Source of the DNA: Acanthococcus lagerstroemiae
Taxonomy: Eukaryota; Arthropoda; Insecta; Hemiptera; Eriococcidae
Direction: 5' to 3'
DNA length: 64,000 bases
Assembly: GCA_031841125.1 (NCBI GenBank)
Contig: CM063110.1
Location: forward strand, 28,639,626-28,703,625
The notes under the pieces were generated by a model. It was not told the origin of the DNA and did no database searches. It worked only from the letters and a program-made list of their open reading frames with translations. Positions 37,601-49,600 of this stretch are shown piece by piece. Made by a program: the position numbers and the translations under genes. Within the stretch, counting starts at the first letter, position 1. Each line of letters opens with the position of its first letter.

Positions 37601-40600
37601 GAGGACTGTGCGTTTTGGGGTCTTAAGCTTGGTGTGGTTAATTGGGGTTTGAATCGCTCACTAGGAGCCCTATAGTCGACTGTAACATACATACTAACGT
37701 TAGTAAACACAAAAATTCATTACGCTATGAAAATATCGATTTCTCCTATTCTTTCACGTGAGAACAGGGTTGGATTTTGCACTTTGCCGTCTGCCCGATG
37801 CGCAATCAGTTACCCTCTAGTTACCCAGTTACCCGCGGAAAAGTTACCCATTTGTTACCCTCGGTCAGATTACCCTTGTTTACCCGGGTAACTGGCGGGA
37901 TACTCGCAATTAGTTACCCTCTAGTTAGCGCTGCGGAAAAGTTACCCATTTGTTACCTTCAGATTACCCTTGTTCCCCTTTAGTTACCCGGGTATGTGGT
38001 GGGATTTTGCGCATCGGGTGTAGGCAAAGTTATTCTTCCTCCCCCTAATCTCTATTTTTACATTAGCGGAGGGGGGGGGATGCTACGAGTTATAAAAAAA
38101 AATATCATATCAGAAAATGTTTTGATCGTGGAACAGGCACTCCCTCCCGACTAAGCGAAAAGATTTTCTTTTCGCCAACTTCATCCGTGACGTAACGACT
38201 TTTTTTTGGTTCGTCAAATTTTGCCGCTCCCAAAAATTTGCCACTCTAGGCAATTGCCTCTCCTGCCCAGTCTTGCGTGGGAAGCCAAGGTCGTTCTTAT
38301 TTTATGAACTTCAGAACGTTGGTTCTGTTTGGAAAGCCAGGTTTATTTGTAGTCCATGACACTGAATTGTTTTCAGTTGATATCTGTTTTCAAAAACCTC
38401 TTATGGTGGTGATAACCATAACATTAAAGTTGCTAGTTCTGCCCCTGGATGTTGGCCACTTTACCTTCAACTCACAATAAATTAGAAGACCAAATCACCA
38501 AACAGAACAATTCCAAGTAAGAATCCAGAATGGGTAGTATCGTCAAACAAATTATGTACGTATAATACTACCAGATTACCCCCCCCCCCCACCTCACTTC
38601 AAGCATATTGAAATCACTAGTCCATGGCATAGGCGTACCGTGCATCGAAGGATGGGATGGAGGTATCGGCATTATCCCGAACAGAGTGACCAGAAGAATG
38701 TATAACCCCCTCCATTCTAGCCGTTTTCTCATTATTTTCCTTTTGTCCGTAATTATAATTTAAAAACTAGTGCCATAATGGAGGGTTCAGGGCTCATTTT
38801 CTCTTTTACAAAATACTTTACACACAGAAAAATATACACTGGGTGGGCCCTGGTTCCTACCTGCCCTTTTTTTCGGGCCCAAAACACGGTTTATTATACT
38901 AAAGCACATAATCTTTCTGCCACCTATTTCTAAGGGAGGGAAAGCTTTTTCTCGAAAATTCTGAAAAAACAAGTTGCCTCCATGCTCTTCAGTTCCGCCC
39001 TTCTATATATGTGCGGCCCAGTAGAGTGAAACGTAAAAAATATTTTGAATTTGGAAACCGAATTGGGCTAAAAGTTGCATTTGGATATACAACTAAAGTG
39101 GGCGAAATTTCGTTCAAAGTATTGCAGTTGAGGGGGAGGGGGCGTTAAATTCGTTGTTGATGTTATTTAGACTGTAACCCGTACCGTAATATGTTCCTCT
39201 AATAGCTGCGACTTACTAAAACAGGTAAATAGCCTGTAACAGCATCAGCCACATTTTGTGATTTTGGGCAGCTTATTGTGGTGTTTTTTTGAGCGGAATT
39301 CCTTACCCCTGTAGCTCCACTGGGAATCTTAAATATTAAGGTAGAACGAAACGGCATAAAAATGTTTGGACTGAAACAACATCAAAAACGAAATCGTTAA
39401 GTGACCAAAAAAAAGGAACAAAAGGTGTGATTGAAGCTGTTATATGCTATTTTACTAATTGTAGCAGGCCACAGCTCTCTTTAGCAACATTAGGAGGAGG
39501 GGGTAGGGGTAGGGGGTTACGATCGGAATTATATCAAAAACGAATCTAGCCCCCCTTCCCAAAAGGCATAAATAAAGCTAATTTAGCTCATTTATAAATA
39601 TTAGAGGCAGATAACTGTATATGATAATCGAACTACATATCATGTTAATTTCATATAAAGCTCCATTTAAAATTTCATTCATGTTAGATCGTGAGAAAGT
39701 TTCAATATTTCGATTAAATTTTGCACACTTTTTATCCCTGAATGCAACTTTTGAGCCCTATCCGACCTCCGATTTCACTTTTTTTACCTTTCTTGGCCGT
39801 TCCAGTTGTACCCTATGGACTATGGAAATCCCCCTTTCTTAACGTTGGAACTTGGCTAATTCTTGTAGCCAGTCATCAAAACTAGGAACGTAAAAAATGT
39901 TTCTTTTGGGTTTTAGTAATCATTTTTCTTATTTTAGTCGGTATTTTTGAGAGGTCTACCCCCCCCCCCCCCATGACAATAATTATAATAAACATTACTA
40001 GGTAAAGTCCTATCCATCCGCTTGAAATGAACAAATCGCGTAAGACTGTTGAATAATTTGAAACTGACAGTCCAAAACAGCTGACTGATCAAAATTGATG
40101 AGCATTCCAAAACTGACAGATAACCCGCGATAACGGTACGGTTATAGCGATAGGCAGGAAGGGGTGTATGGGGAGGCACCCACATCATCATCATCATGAT
40201 GTTTAAAAAAATCATTTTTTTAGGAAAAGCAAGGATTATTTTCCTGTTGATCCTAATCGAAATCGTAATTTCTGCTGTCTAAGCACCCTCTCCCTCCTTT
40301 CCTCCTTAAAAAATAAATAATTACGGTCCATGACAACCTCTGATCAAGACTGATTAGTTCAGTCTAAAATTGATAAACAACCTTCAATAACCTTTAACAA
40401 AGATTGACCCATTCCGATCAAAAAAAAAAAGAAGTTTGAAAACGACTACATAAATATCTGACCAAAAACGATCAAATCAGATCCGCTGTACTCTGTCTAT
40501 AAATGACCTTTTCGGCTAAGAATCTCCATCAACACCAGAGCACTAATGTTTTTTTGTTCGCGTTTATAAGCAGAACAAGGGTTCCCTGGGGAATTCCAAG

Positions 40601-43600
40601 TGGATAAGTTACCTCCTTTCTCTCTCTCACTCTCTCTCGTCCCACTGCTGGCGTCGTATTTGCTGTGTCAAATTTATCTTTGATATTCTGAAATTCCAAT
40701 GTAGCTTCCCATGTCTCAGGTCTACGTTTGACCTTACTCTCTTTAAGATGACTATATAACTTAGATTACAAGAGTTCAAAATTAAAGAAGATGACCTCAT
40801 TACTTACTCTGTTTTATTCGTAATTAGTTTGAGAATCAGTAGAATCATCAAAAGAAAGTGGAGACGGTAATTTATAGCTGTGGCATTCTTCTACACACGT
40901 TACGGAGAGCATATGTAGTGTTGTTCACTTTCTTGACTGTTTGGATGAAGGCATTTCGATTTACCATGCTGTAAAAATCCCTATTTTTGTTTATGCCGTC
41001 TCGTTTTATTGTGGTAATCTTTTTACAGCTAAATTAACGACCATCTTTATTTTCTGTTTCAGTTCAGGAAATCATAACACAGCAGCAACCCCAATTGGGC
41101 TACACACCTTCGTCCGCTCCAAGGTATGTACTTTGAGAACTCTTCTTATTTTAGTTAACTGCCTGTGTTTCGTTTTCAGTTGGGTGCAGTATCTTATATG
41201 GATTATCAAGCGAATGCCCTAGCTTTTCAAGGTTTAGTAACTGGAAATCGACTATGTGTACGCCTTATAGTTAAAATATACATATTTACTTCCTGTACAA
41301 CCCCCTCACAAGTATGTCTAGGTAATTGTAAGGCTTTATAAGCATACATATTCTTCTTGATCACTTGATTATTTTTTATAATTTGACCTAAATTCTGGGG
41401 CGCCGCCAGGATTTTTCTCAGAAAGTGTTTTTCACCCCGGGGGCGGCCAAATTGAAAAGTTTTATTGTGTTTTATTTTATGTAATGCTGGTAATTTTAGC
41501 GTGGCTTCTCCCTGATGGCGCTCGTGAAAATTTGTCGTACTCTTTATAAAAAACATATGCCACTGTTTTTCAACTAAAACAACTCTGAACTTTAATTAGG
41601 AGATTTAAATTCGAATTACTCGGATCTCCGTGATCCTCTGCAGCAATTCTGTGCTAGGTCATAGATCAGAAATAAACGTCGTTTTTTTATTTTGTCGTCT
41701 GAAATGTTCTTATTAACGATGTGCATGTTGGCATGGAGTACTTGCTGAATCATCGTTCGAAAGTGGAATATGAATACTCTAAGTCGCTAACATGCGCATA
41801 ATTTTCAGCGTTGTAAGTGCGTCCGTGTACTCGTAGGTATTTACTTCTGTATTTTGACGAACTGTGCTGGTGAAAACAGACCTACTTAATAAAATCATTC
41901 CTACCTAAGTCTATCGTTATATTGGATCATGTCCCTATTGACAAAGACGATGCGATTTTGAAAAAAAACGCACTGCGACATCGCAACTGCCACCCGTGGG
42001 AAAAAAATCGCATCGCGATTGAGGCATCACAGGTGGCAGTGCGAGTCGCAGTGCTTTAGTGGCTTTGTCAGTCGCATGCTACTTTAACAGAAAGTGGCAT
42101 GCGATTACGTCTGCGGCTGTCGTAGCCGCAGAGGCATGCGTCAGTAGCTACGACAGGCGCATTGAAAATCGCATCGTGAAACGCATTGTGAATCGCCTTC
42201 GATACCACTATAGTTGAAAGTCGCATCGAAACTCGCATGCGACTTCGCCTTGCACTGTCGCGTCGAAAGTCGCACCCAATGCGATTTGTGATGCGACTTT
42301 CAGATATAGTGGTATTGGAGGCGATTCACGATGCGATTTACAATGCGATTCTTGATGCGACTGTCGTAGCCACTGACGCATGCGATTTAGGGTACGACTA
42401 TCGGCCGTAGTCGTACCCGGTGCGCCTTTTGATGAGACTTTTAGCTAGAGTGGCATCGAATGCGATACGTTTGCGAATGCAATTTCTGATGCGACAATTA
42501 CACCGTGAATCGCATTCGATGCGTTTGGGGATGCGATTTTGACTGCTATATTTATAGCCAAAATCTGGGAGGGTGCAACTGTGGTCAATATATGGTGTTA
42601 TCCAAAGTCGTGCGAAGATTACAGTGCAGTAAAAAAATAGATGTAATATAATAAATTATATGAGATTAGTATATGGTTGCATTAAAAAATACATTTGTAT
42701 GCAACAATTAGGGATATGTCTGCGTTTACACCATGCATGAAAAGCAGTCATATAGTATGACACAATTTTGAATGTGATGCCACAGCTCTTAGCCTATCAA
42801 AGCCCAAAGGCTTCGATAGTTGACAGGCTTGCCCACAAGGAGGGAGCTGTGTTTTGCATCAATGGAATTATGCTATTAACAGTTTAAAAGACTTTTTTTT
42901 GTTTTTTTGTTTCAACAGAGTGGCCACCACTTTTTTCTTAGAACAAAATTTCCTGACTTTTCCTTGACTTTTTTTGTAATTTTTCTTGACCTTTTCCCCT
43001 CTTTTTTCCGACTAATTCCACAGAATTTTTATAAGTTATAATAAAATGACCAAACTGGAAAATAAGTACAAGTACCTACTATAGTGTGTTGTATAGTTAA
43101 AGTCAATAACCAAGACAAAAGTAAAAACAGTTGTTTTTTTTTGGGGGGATACAAAAAAATTGGGAAGCTTACAAGGCTTATACATACAACGAGTGTGTAG
43201 ATCAATTTTGATTTATAAGATTCAAATTTTTGACAGTGAAAATTCAACGACATAAAGCAAAAGAAGAAATTAAAAATATACAATAGTAGAGTATTTCTTC
43301 TCAATAATTTTCGATTTCTGAACGTTCATCAAAACTTGACTTCCACCCTGATACTATTTTCTAAACTATTTTTTTCCACCTTGTAATTCGTAATTGTTCA
43401 CCCCCAGCTGAAGTGGTAGCCACAATTGCCTCATTAGTGGTAGTGGATGCAATTTTAAATGCGATTCGAAAGTAAATCGCCTCGTTGATAGTATCGAGTA
43501 CGATTTAATGCCGAATCGCATTTAAAAACGCATCCACTACGACTTTCCAGTATTAGTCGCCATGATAGTCGCACTGGAGGCCTCTTTGAATGCGATTCGG

Positions 43601-46600
43601 CATTATAATCGTACTCGATACTGCTAACGATGCGACTTGATACCGAGTCGCATCCGGAGTGGCCACCAGTACGACTGTCGAGGCGACTAATACTCAAAAG
43701 TCGCAGTGGAGGCTACTCGCGATGTGATTTGGCATTCAATCGCCTCGTAAGAAGCATCGAGTGCGACTCACGAGGCGACTGAATCCCATATCGCATCGCG
43801 AGTAGCTTCCACACGCTGAATGCGGATTCTAGATTCTCGAATGCGAATTCACCGATTCTGGTAGCTACCACAAACGAACACACGAATTTCCGCACCATTT
43901 TTCATTTAAAACGAATGAATTAATCGTTGCACATTTTCACATTGATCAATAGTAGGCAATTTCGTGTAATCGGATAAATAATCGCCGAGTATCACACTTG
44001 ACGATGCCGAGTATACTCGGCATCGTTTCAGAAAGTATCACCGGTTACATTTACCGCATGATTACAAATAATAATCGTCAGAATATGGCATTGTGGCATC
44101 GATTACGCATCGTGAATTGGTACCAGCTTATAAAGAAGAAAATGAAACATGCTACATATTTTTACATTACCCATCACCATGATACATGCACAAAATACTT
44201 GAGCATTCCAGATTGATAAACCACAAAACAAATCCACACAACACATTTTGTAATCACAGATTTAAATAGTTATTAATGTTACCATACCTAGATCTTGAAA
44301 CACAACACTAGCAATGAAAACAAAATAGATTTATGTAAAATTGCTACAATACAATTTATGCAATAATTTTTTTATGAAGGCATGGTGTTGATAACACAGA
44401 CACATCTAACTGTTGCATGTGCATATGGAGGGGGGAGCGTGTCTCGATGCCTCTGAGGCATCAAGAGTAGCAGTCGATACGATTTTATTTGTCAAGTCGC
44501 ATCGACTGCCACTTTCGATACTATAGACGTAGCGTCTGTCGATACGTCTGATGCATCGATAGTGGCAGTCGATGCGATTTTATTTTTTGAGTCGCATTGA
44601 CTGCCACTAACAATACCTCAGAGGTATCGACAGACGCAGCGCCTATCGTATTGAGAGGCGCAGTTTATGCGACTTTTTTTTTTGCTTTGTGGCATCGACT
44701 GCGACTTTGGATGCTACAGTCGTAGCGCCTGTAGTTGCGACTGTAGCATCCAGAGTAGAACTCGATGCGATTTTTTTTTTTAATTTTTGAAAAAGGCATC
44801 GATAATGGTATCGACTGCTCCCAGTCGCATCGATCGTATTGTAGAATCGCACTCGATGCGACTGGTAGCAGTGCGACTCTCAGTTTCTTTTGTCAATAGG
44901 GGTAATGAGTAATGACAAAGCCTGATGTATGAGAATAAGTATGTGTATCTCTGTCCCTCTTTTGTTCCAAGCCAGCAAATTTGATAATCATAGGAAATTG
45001 AGGGAGTAACACGAAGTCCAAAATTTTAGGAATATCAAATTCGCTGGCTTGGAAGAAGAGAGGGATAGAGATAGACATAACTCATTTACATATCTCATAC
45101 TTTCAAATCGTATTACATATAATCTTTGATTGTATCATGTACGGCGATCATTGTTTTTCTTAGTAGATTTCTATATTCTGATGCATCACTTGAGCACCTA
45201 AGAAAAATCTGACTCAATTCATCTTGTTAACAGCGGTCATGGGAACATGCAACCACCGGTATTCGAGCAGGTATTCCAAAATGCTCGCTTCGCTCAGGGA
45301 GGAAATGCTCTGTTCGAAGGAAAAATTACCGGTATTCCTAAACCTGTCGTTTCTTGGACCCGTAAAGGAGCTCCGCTGCTAGGTGAGTAGATTAAAATGA
45401 ATTAATGGTGTCTTCATTAGTATGTATAAGTAAAAGAGAATATTAAAAAAAAAGTGCTGTTATGAAATTTGGATTATCATCACCTTCCACAAACTCGCAT
45501 TGTGTCAATTTAAATGCAGTAGAAAACACTGAAATCAGTATTCCCAGCGAATTTGTTATTGGAGAATATTTTTGGAAAATCCTCAGTATGTTTTTCCTTC
45601 TCCTTGTGTATTTGAAAATTTTCTCTGGGATTTGCTGATAATTATCACACAAGTTCTCTCATCTTTCATTGCTGACCACACATTCACAAAAACCAGAGAA
45701 TTTTTGATTATATTATTAATAGTCCTAATCCAGCCGGAGAATATTCTGTTTTCTTAATTGGTGTTTTGGTGTTACCAGTACTAATAGTTAGGGTCCAGTG
45801 CCGTCCCGGCGGGGGGGGGGGCGAAGGTACATTATGCCTGAGGTCTCGCACCTATTAAGCCTCGTGCGGCCTTGAAAATGTGCTTCGGTCTTTTCGCAGA
45901 AAAAAATTTTCCGCCTTGTATTGAAATTTTGCCTTAGGCCTCGCGAAGTCATGGGACGGTACTGGTTGGGTGGTGGACGGACGTTGGCCTGATGACCATC
46001 CTTCAAAAAAGAATCAAATTATACCGTTAAACGTTATTACCTTTTTAGATACTCTTTTATCGCCCCTAGGCGATAGTTTAAAACCCTGGACTATCTATCG
46101 TCTCACTGTCTCCCAGTGATAAATTATTCCATTCATTTGAAATGTCAAATAAACAAAAATTCACGAATAAAAGTAGGGTTTCGGTTTGATATAGATCTCT
46201 ATACATCCGCATGACTGTATGGACTTGGTGATGCATTTAATTTGATCCAGAATTTTTCTTGTCTACATTTTTAGACGTATGCCAAATATTTCAGTCATAC
46301 AGGTCCCCTTCCCTCTCCTTTTTGCGTATGGTTCTGGACGTAAAATTATTTTTGTATATTCATTTTATGTGGCTCTGTGTTATTACTCTCTTCTGGCATA
46401 GTTTGTCAGCATTCTACTTAACCTATAAAAAATACGTACCAAATAATTTACTAAATTCGATTTGTACTTATATGTTTAGAATCGAATAAATACCAAATGT
46501 CATACAATCAAGTTACCGGCGATGTAACCTTATTAATTAAAAATATCGGGCCGGATGACGAAGGTGAATACACATGTACGGCTAGAAACTTATATGGAGA

Positions 46601-49600
46601 AGCCATTTGTTCCGTATTCATCCAACCAGAAGGTTAATAATCGTCTTTATTATTTGTTTTCAACTAACACTTTTAACGCTAGCAAAGCCCACCGATGAAC
46701 GAAACAGAATCGGGTCTCATTGGGGCAGACGACTTGCGGTTTTGTTTCTATTTGGTACAGCTATTATAGTACTGTACTTACGGTACCTACTTTCCTTAAT
46801 CATAGTTTAGATAATAGCTGTCAGTATTTTAATTGCTGCGTCCCGGTGTGTTTTATGTACCGTTTTGTAAATTTTGCAGGACAAAACGCTCATTTACCCC
46901 AACAATATGGGTCACAAAGACTTCAACAGTACCAAAAGACTTCCTCAAAGACTTTATTCACGAACGGATATTCAGTAGTCGAAGAGGTAGATAATACTTT
47001 TTTACTATGATCACTTCTACACATCGCAATTAATTTCAGTTTATTTCCAACATTCCTTCTAATGCTGCCTTGTGCTCGAATAAAAAAAATTCTACTATGA
47101 GTACATTTTTACAAAAAATTTCCCGCAGGACTTCAAAGTCGACACATTCGAATATAGATTGCTGCGTGAAACATCGTTCCGCGAATCGTCAACGAAACGA
47201 TATGCAGGAGAACAAGATACACAATTAACGACAACACCAACTCATGGTCCCGTCAGATCACCACAAGTGACACAGAAACCCAGAAATTCCAAATTAACCG
47301 AAGGCGTGGATGCTGTTTTCTCAACGAAAGTGACGGCAAATCCCAAACCAAGGGTAAGAGCTGTTCTACATTATAGATATAACTTCTCTGATGCGGAGCT
47401 GTATTTTTCCACTTCAAGACTTATTGACAAATGACTGCTGCTTGGATTGAGCGTGACATTAGCTACATACATATATGTATATTAGTTTCTCCATTAGGGT
47501 CTACTTTGAAAGAGAGAGATGAGTAATATTTGTGAAAATGGAAAATCGAAAGTTCGGAACCTGACTGCATATTCATGGTTAATGTGTAAGGGTGCAGGAG
47601 AGAATAACTGAGGGATAGTGTATTAATAATGCAATTCTATGGAAAATGTACTTAATACCAGTCATGCCGTTGTTATGATTCCCGATGGTTTTTGTTAAAC
47701 ATAAAAAAGAAATGTTTTCGAAAATAATATTCGAACTTAACTTTTTTTTCTTCTTGCTTCCTCGCTTCCTATCTCTGCAACCCTGCGTAATGCTATCCTG
47801 ACAAAACAGGTATCACGTGTAACACTAGGGTAACACTGATTTATCAGAGTGTGGATAGTGCGGGGCGCGGCGGGAAGTTTTCATACCTGTGACACCAACA
47901 TTGCACTAACACACACAAACACATCTATTCCGTCCGTGGTCCGTTATTTCAAAATGGCGATTTTGAAGGACCGTTGTTCAGTCATATGACGCCATCGTGA
48001 ACTGATAAACGAGTAACTGGACTGAAGGTGAACCACGTTCATTCCTGTTCATTCGGTATTTCTGGTTCGTATTCCTTATTGTCTGAGTCATTCATTCACT
48101 TTTTCATTCAACAAGTTTCCGCTGGGACCTGCTGTCTTGTGATGTTGTGAAGTTGTCAATGTTACTTGTGAAAGAAGCTCTGAAGTTGATTGCAAGTTAA
48201 TCTTTAGAAGCGAATTATTACTTTTAATGTGTAACTGTAAAGATTATGGTATTTAGTTTTTTTGGTCAGTAAAGCGCGCCGCTATCAGAACAGGTGTGTG
48301 CTCTTGGAAACAACTGATTTGAATACATTACTGTGTTCTCACTGTTTTCTAATGATTTCATATGTGGGTATTGCTAGTCAAAATATATTCTGTATTATTT
48401 ATGTTGCAGTTAACATGGTACAAAAACGGACACCGAATAGTTCCGTCTCAAAAATATCAAACCACTTATTCAAACGAACAAGCCACACTAAAAATCACAC
48501 AAACCACGACTTCCGATTCTGGTCATTATACTTTATTAGCTGAAAATCCACAAGGTGAGTTATATCGTTATATTAGTATTAGTTGGATAGTGGGATAGTA
48601 GCTGTTGTCATTAATTTGTCTTTCTGTTATGAATTGAAATTTTACGTGATATAGTTATTAGTTGGTTCTGGTCTTGTAGAGCTGTAAGATTCTACCTTAT
48701 AAATTATAGTTCACCTCTGGGTTGGTGTTACATTTATTCCTAAATGTGAATCTGTCTTATTCCAGGCTGTGTTGTTTCTTCAGCTTACCTAGCCATCGAG
48801 CCATCACATAGTGTTGATGATGCATATGAAAGGTAGGCATTACATACGTAACACAAGCTAACGTACAGTGGTTAGCTGTTTACCGTGTTTGCTTCATAAT
48901 TATAATCGATTCTTTTGGAACGTGGCATAAATTTAGTATCTATATTCATTAGTGTGATGAACTGAAGAGTCAACATACTATCATTGACGAAAAGAATGCT
49001 CTACTATAAGGCTCAATAATTAGAAGTTCCTGTTGGATTTTTATTACAGTTATTCACATATATATGTCAACCATTTAGATATTTTTAATGAATCTGCTTA
49101 CCCGCATCTTTTACATGTCTGCAGCCTGATACATCATTATACTTTTGCTGAAACGATTGGGCATATATATGAAGCGCCTCATTTCAAAACGCATCAAGTC
49201 ATTTTTGGTGAAACAAGTTTGCAACGCCATTTGTTGGTGGTTGATACGTATTCTTGAAACGAAGCAGCATCGTGATCTGAATTGGCCGCGGTAGAATACA
49301 GCACATTACAAATTCGATTAAAATTTCAGAGACGTATCGTCAATAATCAAATTATGAGAATGTTTGTCTCATGAAAAATTACATTTTTGACTTAACGCGT
49401 CCTTGAATGAGGCACTTCATATATCTTTTTCCTGCGATCTTTAATTTTTTAATGGGAAGACATCCAATTTGAAGAATGTCCTCAACGAATCTAGGGAAGT
49501 AGCTGTAGACTTTGACAAAGTAATGATGAAAGTAAACCCATAATTTTTCTGCAGTGTCATTCCAGTAGTCATACTGGTTTTGTTCTTTAATGAAATCAAC

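Larger units (their letters stand above)
1645..41062 (+). other. sls: sls intron 1 (39.4 kb)
   Basis: Runs from gtaagt to tttctgtttcag. It holds a 500-N gap, many transposons and satellite-like stretches, listed separately. I found no convincing host gene or additional sls exon inside it, though small alternative exons could escape notice. Its length and repeat load contrast with introns of mostly under 1 kb downstream of 45 kb. Confidence 0.75.
41124..45233 (+). other. sls: sls intron 2 (4.1 kb)
   Basis: Carries the GATGCG foldback-like element at 41933-44901 and an inverted repeat at 44927-45101. No further exon recognised. Confidence 0.75.

Noticed and set aside
41180..41220. Possible exon after GTTTTCAG at 41180
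   Set aside because: In the required phase it runs into a stop after 13 codons, and the exon at 45234 joins exon 2 directly.
46679..46810. Possible alternative exon starting after ACGCTAG in sls intron 4
   Set aside because: Phase would fit, but the acceptor has a weak pyrimidine tract, there is no donor in a suitable place, and the product turns hydrophobic and unlike sls.
47820..47900. Possible TIR element with CAGGTATCACGTG and CCTGTGACACC
   Set aside because: The two words do not form an inverted repeat of useful length and there is no flanking duplication.
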